Below are positions 1 to 7,974 of a stretch of DNA of 25,305 nt, piece after piece (position 1 is the stretch's first letter; each line of letters opens with the position of its first letter). The notes beneath the pieces are model-generated. The model worked only from the letters and a program-made list of their open reading frames with translations. It ran no database searches and was not told where the DNA came from. Made by a program: the position numbers and the translations under genes. The stretch is taken from contig JALWQS010000047.1 in the NCBI GenBank assembly GCA_027083015.1, positions 1-25,305 of the forward strand, written 5' to 3'. Source of the stretch: Candidatus Woesearchaeota archaeon. GTDB lineage: Archaea > Nanobdellota > Nanobdellia > Woesearchaeales > UBA11576.

Positions 1-491
1 ATTTTCATCTCTGTTTCTTTTGTTTTGTTTTGTTCTATGGTTGCTTCTATTTCTGCTTCTTCGTCGGTGTGATACTCATATTTTAGCGGTGCGAGTCCTG
101 TCAGGACTACGCCATAGTATCTTTCAGAACTGTTTTCTTTGTCTGTTGAGTCTGCCTTTTCAATCTCTGTCTGCACTATAGAACTTTCATTCGTGATTGT
201 GATACCTTGTGTTTCTGCTGTTTCGGTTATTGTTCCTGATGCTGACGTCAATGTTTCGCTTTCTGCACGGTTTATGCTTTCTATTGTTGATATGATCAGG
301 GAGGCAAACAGCAGTGCTATCACTATCCATAAGAGTATCGAGCTTGTTCTTCTGTCTTTTCGTGTCCTGTTTTTCTGTTCTTGCTTTATCTTTTCAAGCT
401 CTTTTGATACCTTCTTGATCTCTTGATGCAGTGCGTAGCTTTCGCTATGGAACTCTTTCTTCGCGTTCCTCTCCTTGTGTTCAGTTCTCAT
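1..491 (-). CDS. Single-pass membrane protein, C-terminus cut by window edge
   Basis: Reading the minus strand from the ATG at 491-489 gives an open frame of 163 codons that runs off the left edge without a stop, so this gene is partial. The N-terminal 50 residues are charged and heptad-like (HQEIKKVSKELEKIKQEQK), suggesting a short cytoplasmic coiled coil ending in a basic stretch (RTRKDRR). Residues 51-70 (SILLWIVIALLFASLIISTI) form one clear membrane segment. The rest is Ser/Thr/Glu-rich and probably extracytoplasmic. The start codon lies inside the end of the upstream HTH gene (11-nt overlap), so the two are probably co-transcribed and translationally coupled. I do not recognise a family. 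A type II membrane anchor with an exposed C-terminal domain is the most that can be inferred. Confidence 0.7.
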   Translation of the reverse strand, partial: MRTEHKERNAKKEFHSESYALHQEIKKVSKELEKIKQEQKNRTRKDRRTSSILLWIVIALLFASLIISTIESINRAESETLTSASGTITETAETQGITITNESSIVQTEIEKADSTDKENSSERYYGVVLTGLAPLKYEYHTDEEAEIEATIEQNKTKETEMK

Positions 492-930
492 CTGCACCTC
501 TGTTTGTTTTTTCTACCGCTCTTCTGTATACTGTTGAGACTGTTTTTCTTGATCTGTTGAGCAGTATTGCAACCTGTTGGTTTGTGAATCCAGATTCGCG
601 CATGAATAGGACTACTGATTCCATTATGGATACGCTCCTGTTGCGTGTTGCAGAAATAGGAATCTCAGCGATTGCACTTGATGCTTTGCTTGTTTTTCTT
701 TTCTCGTTCTTCTGTGCGGCTTTTGTTTTCTTGCTTGCTCTGTCATAGATTGTCCATATGTTTCTCTGGTCTCTTTCTGTTAGTGTTGAGATTTCAGAAT
801 ATCGTAGTTTTTTTTCTTCTCTTAGCCATTTTACTATGGCTTCTAGGAAGCTTATTTTTCTGTTGTAGAATATTGACGTAGGTATGAGTATATCAGACTC
901 AAGAGATGTCTTTTTATCCCTTATTTTCAT
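481..930 (-). CDS. Tandem-duplicated helix-turn-helix protein
   Basis: A 149-residue basic protein made of two similar halves. Residues 15-68 and 90-141 align by eye: both begin with IP-S, continue with S-(F/I)-(L/M)-E-(A/S)-(I/V)-V and end in a helix-turn-helix of sigma-70 region 4 type (AILLNRSRKTVSTVYRRA in the second copy, STLTERDQRNIWTIYDRA in the first). A Lys/Ala/Ser-rich linker at about 69-89 joins them. The layout suggests a DNA-binding protein that reads two half-sites as a monomer. The ATG at 930 follows the bases AAGGT directly, too close for normal Shine-Dalgarno spacing. A TATA-like ctttaataat lies about 45 nt upstream. The stop overlaps the start of a membrane-protein gene, so the pair may link DNA binding to the membrane. 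Target genes are unknown. Confidence 0.8.
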   Translation of the reverse strand: MKIRDKKTSLESDILIPTSIFYNRKISFLEAIVKWLREEKKLRYSEISTLTERDQRNIWTIYDRASKKTKAAQKNEKRKTSKASSAIAEIPISATRNRSVSIMESVVLFMRESGFTNQQVAILLNRSRKTVSTVYRRAVEKTNRGADEN

Positions 931-1147
931 ACCTTTTTGGCTTTTTTTGCCTTCTATTTCTTTCTCAATGATTATTAAAGATTTGTTTAGTTAAAAAAGG
1001 GTTTTTTGTCCGTTTATTCTCTTTAGAATCTTTTAAACAAAAGATACTTTTGTCCTACAATGTGTGTATGCGACTTAATAAAACTATCTCCTTTTGTTCA
1101 TTCTGGTAAGACTTTCTCAGAACTTATCTTATTAGGTGTTTGAAACT

Positions 1148-2083
1148 CTATACCCTGTCCTTAAGTGCTGCTACGATTATTGGTAGTGCTATTGTTGTAT
1201 CGCTGATAACATCTACGAAATTTCCTTTTTCGTTCATCTTTCCCCAGCTTATCCCTTCAGAAAGGTTTGCGCCGCTGCTTCCTCCCGGTTCCGGCCTGTC
1301 CATTGTTATCTGTATCCCGTATTCTGCAGCTTCTGGTGCGAATTGCATGGCTTGTTGTATGAAGTTTTTCGGAACTCCTCCTCCACAGTACCATACACAG
1401 TATTTGTTCTTATCGTTCCATGCCAGGTCAAGTATCTCTTTAAGGTCATCAAATACATCAACTTCTAGTTTCTTCCCTTTTGCCAGATGCCCCCATATCA
1501 TCAGGCCGATGCCTGAGTCTGATATCGCAGGACAGAATATCGGTATCTTTTTCTTGGCGCAGGTCCTTAGTATCGAAGGTACTCCTTCAGGTACTAGCTC
1601 TCCTACTGCCCAAAGGAATTCTTTTATATTCATCTTTCCTTTCTTTTGTAGTTCTTCAAAGTTCTTATCAAAGAAATCTTCAAGACCCTCATAGACCTCA
1701 TTAGGCATGTATGAATCATACATCCTATCTACTCCTTGTTTGTGGAGTTCCGCATCTGATACGTTAGCTTTTCCTTGGTAATGATTATATCCTAATGCTT
1801 CTACGAGATCGTGCGTCAGATTTGCGCCTGTGGTTACGAACAGGTCTATCCATCCGTTTTCAAGCATATCTATGATTATCTGTTTCATGCCTCCGGGAAC
1901 CATCGCTCCGGCTAGTCCGAACCAGACCTTTACGTTTTCTGTCTTGATTGCTTCTTCCGCTATATTGACTGCATGTGCTATCTTTCCTGCTCCCATGACC
2001 CCGCTGTTTTCCATCTCTTTTACGAGATCGTTTACGCTCATTCCTTTTTTTGTTTCTATGTGCTTGACTTTTTTTAGGTGCAT
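1148..2083 (-). CDS. dys: Deoxyhypusine synthase
   Basis: A 311-residue protein with the family's full length. It transfers the aminobutyl group of spermidine, using NAD, to a specific lysine of translation factor aIF5A; this is the first step of hypusine formation in archaea and eukaryotes. Diagnostic stretches are the N-terminal FGLAGAMVPGGMKQII, the VTTGANLTHDLVEALG segment, CPAISDSGIGLMIWGHL, and ANLSEGISWGKM near the C-terminus. In SWGKM the lysine (K282) corresponds to the lysine that forms the enzyme-butylimine intermediate in characterised enzymes. A GAGAGGA ribosome binding site (2091-2097) lies 7 nt before the ATG at 2083. The gene stands alone, divergent from the small SecB-like gene. 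Alanine codons are often GCA, unlike the GCT-rich plus-strand genes. Confidence 0.95.
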   Translation of the reverse strand: MHLKKVKHIETKKGMSVNDLVKEMENSGVMGAGKIAHAVNIAEEAIKTENVKVWFGLAGAMVPGGMKQIIIDMLENGWIDLFVTTGANLTHDLVEALGYNHYQGKANVSDAELHKQGVDRMYDSYMPNEVYEGLEDFFDKNFEELQKKGKMNIKEFLWAVGELVPEGVPSILRTCAKKKIPIFCPAISDSGIGLMIWGHLAKGKKLEVDVFDDLKEILDLAWNDKNKYCVWYCGGGVPKNFIQQAMQFAPEAAEYGIQITMDRPEPGGSSGANLSEGISWGKMNEKGNFVDVISDTTIALPIIVAALKDRV

Positions 2084-2124
2084 TTTTCTTTCCTCTCAAA
2101 CTTATTGGACGATTCTTTTTTAAG

Positions 2125-2134
2125 CTTTTAAAAA
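2125..2134 (-). promoter_or_regulatory. TATA box for dys
   Basis: Minus-strand TTTTTAAAAG lies about 45 nt before the dys ATG. Transcription would start near 2103, leaving a leader of about 20 nt that contains the GAGAGGA ribosome binding site. The position is inferred from archaeal TATA spacing. Confidence 0.45.
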
Positions 2135-2188
2135 CTTTCTTAAACATTTTTTTAAGCATTATTAAGACTCTTCATTATGTACAGAGAC

Positions 2189-2230
2189 TTTTATATAAGC
2201 TTCTTTTGTATTATCATAAGATTTATAAAG
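2189..2230 (+). promoter_or_regulatory. Two candidate TATA boxes upstream of the SecB-like gene
   Basis: TTTATATAAG-type (2189-2198) and TTTATAAAG (2222-2230) sequences are both good archaeal TATA matches. They would give 5' leaders of roughly 115 or 85 nt before the ATG at 2336, unusually long here, where other first genes look leaderless. The leader contains a 12-bp palindrome at 2288-2299. Confidence 0.4.
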
Positions 2231-2287
2231 AGCCTCCAGTCCCTCTGCTAAAGTTAGAATTGCATAGTTTGTGCTTTTTTATTCAGT

Positions 2288-2299
2288 TTATGCGCATAA
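2288..2299. promoter_or_regulatory. 12-bp perfect palindrome in leader
   Basis: TTATGCGCATAA is a perfect palindrome lying between the candidate TATA boxes and the start of the SecB-like gene. It could be an operator. It is too short to be sure it is not chance, and no regulator is identified. Confidence 0.3.
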
Positions 2300-2335
2300 T
2301 GTTGTTCCTGCTAATGAGAATCAAAGGTGATGTTT

Positions 2336-2818
2336 ATGGCTATAGTTGGTTTTGAGTTTTTCAAGATTAATGTTGAGAAGAAAGATATCGTTAAGAACAC
2401 TATCAATATCGCTAACAATATAGGTATTATTGATGTTGAGAAGAATGATCTTAATGTTGGTAACACTAAACAGGCTGGTGTTAAGTTCATATTTGAGTAT
2501 AAGTCCTCTTATGAGCCTGACTTTGCTACTATTGTCCTTGGAGGTTCTATCATCTATTTGAGTGATGAGAAAACTGTCAAGGATGTTCTTGATCGTTGGA
2601 AGGCTAATAAGCAGTTGGATAAGGAGATTGCTGGCCAGGTCATAAATTCCATCCTTGCTAAGTGTAATATCCAGTCCATACTTTTGGCTAATGCTGTCAA
2701 TCTTCCTCCTCCGGTGCCTATGCCTAAAGTGAATATAGATAAGGGACCGAAAGCTGCTAAGAAATCGGCAGCAAAATCTGAGAAGAGCGATAGTTCATCT
2801 AAGAAGGCTAAGAACTGA
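2336..2818 (+). CDS. Small archaeal protein, possibly SecB-like
   Basis: A 160-residue protein. The start is the ATG at 2336 because AGGTGAT (2325-2331) is a good ribosome binding site only for that codon; in-frame GTG 2327 and ATG 2330 lie inside the site. The body alternates beta-like stretches (FEFFKINVEKK, AGVKFIFEYKSSYEP, ATIVLGGSIIYL) with a helical half containing VINSILAKCNIQSILLANAV. It ends in a proline-rich NLPPPVPMPKV segment and a Lys/Ser/Ala-rich tail (about the last 28 residues) that looks disordered. The layout recalls SecB-type chaperones, whose beta sheet precedes helices and a final Pro-rich stretch, but I recognise this only as a resemblance. It lies about 130 bp before cdc48 on the same strand, so a role in handling unfolded clients is plausible but unproven. 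Confidence 0.75.
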   Translation: MAIVGFEFFKINVEKKDIVKNTINIANNIGIIDVEKNDLNVGNTKQAGVKFIFEYKSSYEPDFATIVLGGSIIYLSDEKTVKDVLDRWKANKQLDKEIAGQVINSILAKCNIQSILLANAVNLPPPVPMPKVNIDKGPKAAKKSAAKSEKSDSSSKKAKN

Positions 2819-2949
2819 TCTTATAGTTAAGTGATCGTATTTAGCGCTCTATAACTTTATGTTTTTTATTTGTCGTTTTGTCATTTTATTATTGTTTGTT
2901 TGATATTGTTTTGATGATTTTTATGTGATGGTTGTCGGTGGTGATTTAG

Positions 2950-5226
2950 ATGCCTGATGAGCTAAACCTTAAAGTTGCTGAAGCTATACAGGATGATGTG
3001 AACAAAGGTATTGTTAGGGTGGATTCTAATCTTATGCATAAGATAGGTGTTCGTTCTGGAGATATTGTTGAGATTGCCGGTGAGCGTAAGACTGTTGGTA
3101 TTGTAGATCGTGCTTATCCGGGGGATATTGGTCTTAATATAATACGTATGGATGGTATCCTTAGGAGGAATGCTAAGACTGGTATCGGCGAGATAGTCAA
3201 GGTGCGTAAGGCTCAGGTAAAGACTGCTACTAAGGTAGTTATAGCTCCGGCTCGTAAAGGTATAATCATTCGTGCTCCTCCTAATCTTTTTCAGCAGGGT
3301 CTTCTTGGTCGTGCTGTTGTTCGTGGTGATATTGTGGCTCTTGGAGGTACTATGCGTCGTCGTCGTGCTATGAGCGAGTCGCCTTTTGAGGACATCTTTA
3401 ATGTTCTTGATGAGTCTGTCATGGGATTCGGTCTTGGTGATATCAAGTTTATAGTCGCTGATACTTCTCCTAAAGGTGCTGTTCTTATATCCAGCAGTAC
3501 TGAGGTGGTTTTGAATCCTGAGGCTGTAGAGCTTAAGGAAGAGCAGAAGACTATGGAAGTCAGTTATGAGGATATCGGAGGTCTTGATGAGGAGATTAAG
3601 AAGATCCGTGAGATGGTGGAACTTCCTCTTAAGCACCCTGAGATCTTTGAGCGTTTAGGTATTGATGCTCCTAAAGGTGTTCTTCTTCAGGGTCCCCCGG
3701 GTACTGGTAAGACTTTGCTTGCTAAGGCTGTCGCGAATGAGACTAACTCTAACTTTATCCTTATCAACGGTCCTGAGATCATGTCTAAGTATTATGGGCA
3801 GTCTGAAGAAAATCTTAGGAAGAAGTTTGAAGAGGCTGAGGCTAACGCCCCTTCGATAATCTTTATTGATGAGATTGATGCTATCGCTACTAAGCGTGAG
3901 GAGACTCGTGGAGAGGTGGAGCGTCGTGTTGTAGCCCAGCTTTTGGCTTTGATGGATGGTCTTCAGTCTCGTGGTCGTGTTGTTGTCATTGCCGCTTCTA
4001 ACATCGCTAATATGCTTGATCCTGCTCTTAGGAGACCTGGACGTTTTGATAGGGAGATAGAGATTGGAGTTCCTAATAAGCAGGGTCGCCATGTTATCTT
4101 AAAGATCCATACTCGTAATATGCCTATGGCTGATGATGTTGATCTTGAGGCGCTGGCTGAGATAACTCATGGTTTTGTCGGTGCTGATCTTGCGGCTCTT
4201 TCTAAAGAAGCTGCTATGATTGTCTTGAGGCGTGTCCTTCCTGAGCTTCAGTTGGAGAAGGATGAGGCTATCCCTAAGGATGTTCTTGATAAGCTTCGTG
4301 TTACTCAGCAGGATTTCCTTGAGGCTCTTAAGGTTGTCAGGCCTAGTGCTATGCGTGAGGTCTTGATCCAGGTTCCGACAGTAAAATGGGGCGATATTGG
4401 AGGTCTTGATTCTGTGAAGCAGGAGTTGCGTGAGGCTGTAGAGTGGCCTTTGAAGAACCCTGAGGTTTTCCGTCGTATGGGTGTTTCTCCTCCTAAAGGC
4501 ATCCTGTTGTATGGTCCTCCTGGTACTGGTAAGACTTTGCTTGCCAAGGCTGTGGCTAATGAGTCTCAGGCCAATTTTATCCTGGTTAATGGTCCTGAAC
4601 TTCTTTCTAAATGGGTTGGCGAGTCTGAGAAGGCTGTAAGAAAGATCTTTGAGAAAGCCAGGCAGACCTCTCCTTCAATCATCTTTTTCGACGAGATAGA
4701 TTCCTTGGCTCCTAATCGTAGTGTCAGTTCTGATAATAAGGTTAGTGAGCGTATCGTCAATCAGATCTTGACTGAGCTTGATGGTCTTGAGGAACTGCAC
4801 AATGTTGTTGTTATCGGAGCTACTAACCGTCCTGATATTCTTGATACTGCTCTTCTTCGGCCTGGTAGGTTTGATCGTATAACTTTGGTCGGAGCTCCTG
4901 ATGAAGCTGCTCGTGAGCAGATATTCAGGCTTCACACTAAGGACATGCCTCTTGATAAGGATGTAGTCCTTTCTGATCTGGCCAAGAAGACTAAGGGTTA
5001 TGCTGGTGCTGATATTGAGAGTGTTTGTCGTGAAGCTGCTATGCTTGCTTTGAGGGAGGATTTGTCTGCTAAGACCATCTCTTTGAAGCATTTTGATGAG
5101 GCTATCAAGAAGGTTCGTCCTTCTATAACTGATGAGATTGAGGAGACCTATAAGTCTTTGAGGGAGCAGTTCTCTACTGCTCGTGCTAAGCAGTTGAAGG
5201 AGAAACGACCCAGTTATTTTATGTAA
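2950..5226 (+). CDS. cdc48: Cdc48/VAT-type AAA+ unfoldase
   Basis: A 758-residue two-ring AAA+ ATPase that unfolds proteins, in archaea thought to feed the 20S proteasome. Residues 1-190 form the N-domain (double-psi barrel then beta-clam). The D1 ring has Walker A GPPGTGKT at 248-255, Walker B IIFIDEID with D307/E308, and the arginine-finger region RRPGRFDRE. The D2 ring has Walker A GPPGTGKT at 522-529, Walker B IIFFDEID with D581/E582, and LRPGRFDR. Both rings look catalytically intact. The ATG at 2950 follows GGTGAT with normal spacing. The C-terminus ends RPSYFM, which lacks the classical penultimate-tyrosine HbYX proteasome-docking motif. Codon use is extreme, mostly T-ending (GCT, GGT, CTT, CGT), consistent with high expression and the local strand bias. 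Confidence 0.97.
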   Translation: MPDELNLKVAEAIQDDVNKGIVRVDSNLMHKIGVRSGDIVEIAGERKTVGIVDRAYPGDIGLNIIRMDGILRRNAKTGIGEIVKVRKAQVKTATKVVIAPARKGIIIRAPPNLFQQGLLGRAVVRGDIVALGGTMRRRRAMSESPFEDIFNVLDESVMGFGLGDIKFIVADTSPKGAVLISSSTEVVLNPEAVELKEEQKTMEVSYEDIGGLDEEIKKIREMVELPLKHPEIFERLGIDAPKGVLLQGPPGTGKTLLAKAVANETNSNFILINGPEIMSKYYGQSEENLRKKFEEAEANAPSIIFIDEIDAIATKREETRGEVERRVVAQLLALMDGLQSRGRVVVIAASNIANMLDPALRRPGRFDREIEIGVPNKQGRHVILKIHTRNMPMADDVDLEALAEITHGFVGADLAALSKEAAMIVLRRVLPELQLEKDEAIPKDVLDKLRVTQQDFLEALKVVRPSAMREVLIQVPTVKWGDIGGLDSVKQELREAVEWPLKNPEVFRRMGVSPPKGILLYGPPGTGKTLLAKAVANESQANFILVNGPELLSKWVGESEKAVRKIFEKARQTSPSIIFFDEIDSLAPNRSVSSDNKVSERIVNQILTELDGLEELHNVVVIGATNRPDILDTALLRPGRFDRITLVGAPDEAAREQIFRLHTKDMPLDKDVVLSDLAKKTKGYAGADIESVCREAAMLALREDLSAKTISLKHFDEAIKKVRPSITDEIEETYKSLREQFSTARAKQLKEKRPSYFM

Positions 5227-5270
5227 TCTTTTATGTTTGATTTTTATCCTGTTGAAAAAGAGGTATTGTC

Positions 5271-6026
5271 ATGGTTAAGCTGAAAAGATTGGTGAATTTT
5301 CTTGATAAGGAATTGGATATAGCTTCTGTTGATGATTCCTCTTTTAATGGTCTTCAGGTCGAAGCGTCTGATGATATCAAAAAGGTCGGTTTTGCTGTGG
5401 ATGCTTGTATGGAGACTTTTGTCAAGGCTAAAAAGGAGGGTTGTGATCTTCTTGTTGTTCATCATGGCATTCTTTGGCAGAATGATATCAAGGCTAATAA
5501 GATTACTGGTATAAATTTTTCTCGTCTGAAATTTCTTTTGGATAATCGTATTGCCCTTTACGCTGCTCATCTTCCTTTGGACAGGCATCCTAAGTATGGT
5601 AATAATGCTCGTCTTTTCAGGATTATAGGTGCTACCTTTGATCCTAAGGATATTTTTGGCGGTTTCGGTTTTGTGGGTTCTTTTTCTCGCCCTAAGAAGC
5701 TTAAAGATATCATTTCTCTCCTAAACAGGAAGATTGGCGCTAAGTGTCAGATACTGCATTATGGTAAGGATGCTGTCAAGACGGTCGCTATTGTTTCTGG
5801 CGGGGCTCAATATTCTGCTTTTGAGGCTATCGCCCGTGACATAGACCTCTTCATTTCAGGAGAGATAGGTCATGCGATCCTGCATCCTGTAAAGGAAGCG
5901 AAGATAAATGTTATTGGTGCGGGTCATTACGCTACTGAGACTGTTGGTGTTAAGGCTCTTATGCCTTTATTGTCTAAGAAGTTTGGTGTTAAGACCATAT
6001 TTTTGGATTCACCTACCGGGTTATGA
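5271..6026 (+). CDS. Nif3/DUF34 family dinuclear-metal protein
   Basis: A 251-residue member of the Nif3-like family (sometimes labelled GTP cyclohydrolase I type 2), a widespread metal-binding protein whose physiological reaction is unsettled. The metal ligands of the family are visible: LLVVHHG (H64, H65), HLPLD (H100, D104) and GHYATE (H219, E223). SFNGLQVE near residue 24 is also a family signature. The length matches the short form without the inserted PII-like domain. The ATG at 5271 follows GAGGT. It begins 44 bp after cdc48 on the same strand and is probably read with it. Precise function cannot be inferred. Confidence 0.92.
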   Translation: MVKLKRLVNFLDKELDIASVDDSSFNGLQVEASDDIKKVGFAVDACMETFVKAKKEGCDLLVVHHGILWQNDIKANKITGINFSRLKFLLDNRIALYAAHLPLDRHPKYGNNARLFRIIGATFDPKDIFGGFGFVGSFSRPKKLKDIISLLNRKIGAKCQILHYGKDAVKTVAIVSGGAQYSAFEAIARDIDLFISGEIGHAILHPVKEAKINVIGAGHYATETVGVKALMPLLSKKFGVKTIFLDSPTGL

Positions 6027-6147
6027 TTTTTTATAGTTATTATTTTAGGCAGGCTACATTAATGGTTATGTTGGTGGTCACGATTATGGTTTTTATTATG
6101 GTTAAAAGTATGAAGATGATAGGTTTAAGTTTTGGAGGATGTTGAAG

Positions 6148-6606
6148 ATGCGTGTCATCAGAAAGGGTTCTTTTTTATTGCTCTCGGTTCTGGGTACTAT
6201 TGTCCTTCTTTTTTCTGTTCTCTTTTTTTCAGGTTGTTCTTCTAAGAAACAGTCTTTTACTGTTGAACAGCCTAATAATCTCACTGAGGAGCAGATTTTG
6301 CTTTCTCGTCTTTCGCAGTCCCATAATAATAAACTTCTTGTTCTAAAGGATGAGCACCTTATGATTCCTAAGGGTGAGAAGGCCCAGACCATGCTTGCGT
6401 TTAAGAACGCTGATGATGTGCCTGAACTTTTCGATATAGAGATCTGTCAGAACTGCCATTTTAATGTTACTAAGGTCGCTCTTGATCCTGGTAATTCAAC
6501 TGTTCTTTATTTTGATGTTGATGGTATTCCTGGTACTAAGACCTTGGTTATAAGGGATAAGGATGGTAACTTTTATACTAAGGCTTCCTTTATTGTTGTA
6601 AACTGA
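6148..6606 (+). CDS. Predicted lipoprotein with a CxxC motif
   Basis: I chose the ATG at 6148 because GGAGG at 6134-6138 is well spaced for it but abuts the ATG at 6139. The 152-residue product has a basic start (MRVIRKG), a long hydrophobic segment and a lipobox-like FFSGC ending at Cys30, so it is probably exported and lipid-anchored. The mature part is small (about 120 residues), beta-rich in appearance, and contains CQNC in the IEICQNCHF stretch, which could bind metal or be redox active. It resembles an immunoglobulin-like or cupredoxin-like fold only loosely (FKNADDVPELFDIEI, STVLYFDVDGIPG), and I do not recognise a family. It follows the Nif3 gene by about 120 bp and precedes the gatD promoter. 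Confidence 0.75.
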   Translation: MRVIRKGSFLLLSVLGTIVLLFSVLFFSGCSSKKQSFTVEQPNNLTEEQILLSRLSQSHNNKLLVLKDEHLMIPKGEKAQTMLAFKNADDVPELFDIEICQNCHFNVTKVALDPGNSTVLYFDVDGIPGTKTLVIRDKDGNFYTKASFIVVN

Positions 6607-6646
6607 TATTTCCGAAAGCATTATGAATAAGAACTTTTTGTCATAG

Positions 6647-6655
6647 TTTTAAATA
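6647..6655 (+). promoter_or_regulatory. TATA box for leaderless gatD transcript
   Basis: TTTTAAATA is centred about 29 nt before the ATG at 6680, the usual distance from an archaeal TATA box to its transcription start. The mRNA would begin at or next to the start codon. No strong Shine-Dalgarno site precedes this ATG, which agrees. Confidence 0.6.
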
Positions 6656-6679
6656 GGATTGTTTTATACTGGTAAGAAA

Positions 6680-7972
6680 ATGGCTGAAAAACCCGGAGAT
6701 AAGGTACGGTTAGTGACTGATAAAGGAATTTTTGAGGGTGTTCTTATAGATAGACGTTCAGGAACTACTATCTTAAAGCTTAGTACTGGTTATAATGCTG
6801 GTATTTCTGATGATACTATAAAGTCTGTAGAGGTTTTGGAACCGGGCAGGGATCTTGAGATAAAGTATTCTTCTGAGGCTCATGAAAAGGAGGGGCTTCC
6901 AAAGATTTCTATCCTTCATACTGGCGGTACTATCGCTTCTAAGGTTGATTATCGTACCGGAGCTGTTTATTCTTCTTTCAGGCCTGAGGATTTGCTTGGT
7001 ATGTATCCTGAACTTGGCGATATCGCTAACTTTGATTCTCGGCTTATCGCTAATATGTGGTCTGATGATCTTAGGTTCAAGCATTTTTCTGTCTTAGCCA
7101 AAGCTCTTGAGGAAGAGGTTAAGAAAGGTGTGGAGGGTGTTATCATAAGCATGGGTACTGATAACCTGGCTGTTGCTTCTGCTGCTTTATCTTTTGCTCT
7201 TGAGAAATGTCCTGTTCCTGTAATATTTGTTGGTGCTCAGCGTAGTTCTGATCGCGGCTCAAGCGATGCTGCGATGAATCTTATCTGTGCTTCTGAGTTT
7301 ATTGTCAGGTCTGATTTTGCTGGTGTGGCTGTTTGTATGCATGATTACACTTCTGATGAACGTTGTGCTATTCTTCCCGGGACGAAGACTAAGAAGCTTC
7401 ATAGTTCCCGACGTGACGCTTTCAAGCCTGTGAATGATTCTCCTATAGCTTTTGTTGATTATAAGACGAGAAAAGTGATCTTTAAACGTTCTGATTATTC
7501 AAGGAAGGGCGGTGACCTTGTGGTCAGGCCTGAGTTTGAGGAAAAGGTCGGGCTTCTTAAGGTTCATGTGAATATGTTTGCCGATCAGTTCCGTTTTTTT
7601 AAGGGCTTTAAGGGCTTGGTCATTGAAGGTACTGGTTTGGGCCATACTCCTGGTCATGTTACCAATGAATGGGCCGGCGATAATCGACCTATCTTTCCTG
7701 TCATCAAGGAACTGGTGGATTCGGGTGTTGTTGTCGTTATGGTCACTAATACCATCTTTGGTCGTGTTAATATGAATGTTTATGATAAGGGTCGCGACCT
7801 TCAGGGTTTAGGCGTGATTCCTGGCGAAGATATGTTGGCAGAGACTGCTTTAGTCAAGCTTTCATGGTTGTTGGCTAATCATCCTGCTGATGATGTGAAG
7901 GTTTTGGTTCGTGAGAATCTTCGAGGAGAGATCAATCCTCGCATAGGTGAGGATGAGTTTATGCGTGTGTGA
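6680..7972 (+). CDS. gatD: Glu-tRNA(Gln) amidotransferase subunit D
   Basis: A 430-residue asparaginase-like subunit of the archaeal GatDE complex. It releases ammonia from glutamine, which GatE uses to convert Glu-tRNA(Gln) to Gln-tRNA(Gln). Residues 1-60 form the small N-terminal beta domain (GDKVRLVTDKGIFEGVLIDR). The asparaginase domain follows with HTGGTIAS (T81-T84) holding the nucleophilic threonine, SMGTDNLA with the second Thr-Asp pair, and VGAQRSSDRGSSDAAMNL. The ATG at 6680 is preferred over an upstream TTG at 6659 because the TATA box sits about 29 nt before it. The stop is followed at once by gatE, so the two subunits are made together. T-ending codons dominate. Confidence 0.96.
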   Translation: MAEKPGDKVRLVTDKGIFEGVLIDRRSGTTILKLSTGYNAGISDDTIKSVEVLEPGRDLEIKYSSEAHEKEGLPKISILHTGGTIASKVDYRTGAVYSSFRPEDLLGMYPELGDIANFDSRLIANMWSDDLRFKHFSVLAKALEEEVKKGVEGVIISMGTDNLAVASAALSFALEKCPVPVIFVGAQRSSDRGSSDAAMNLICASEFIVRSDFAGVAVCMHDYTSDERCAILPGTKTKKLHSSRRDAFKPVNDSPIAFVDYKTRKVIFKRSDYSRKGGDLVVRPEFEEKVGLLKVHVNMFADQFRFFKGFKGLVIEGTGLGHTPGHVTNEWAGDNRPIFPVIKELVDSGVVVVMVTNTIFGRVNMNVYDKGRDLQGLGVIPGEDMLAETALVKLSWLLANHPADDVKVLVRENLRGEINPRIGEDEFMRV

Positions 7973-7974
7973 TT

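Noticed and set aside
139..881. Plus-strand open frames across the left 900 bases
   Set aside because: They are rich in Ser/Phe/Leu/Val, as expected from the complement of Lys/Glu/Asn-rich coding sequence; the minus strand gives coherent proteins.
2231..2280. Small RNA gene before the SecB-like gene
   Set aside because: A TATA box and a T-run flank the stretch, but I see no stable fold or known family.
2290..2356. Short upstream frame overlapping the SecB-like gene start
   Set aside because: It starts at an ATG inside the palindrome, has no ribosome binding site, and would be a 21-residue peptide with no recognisable content.
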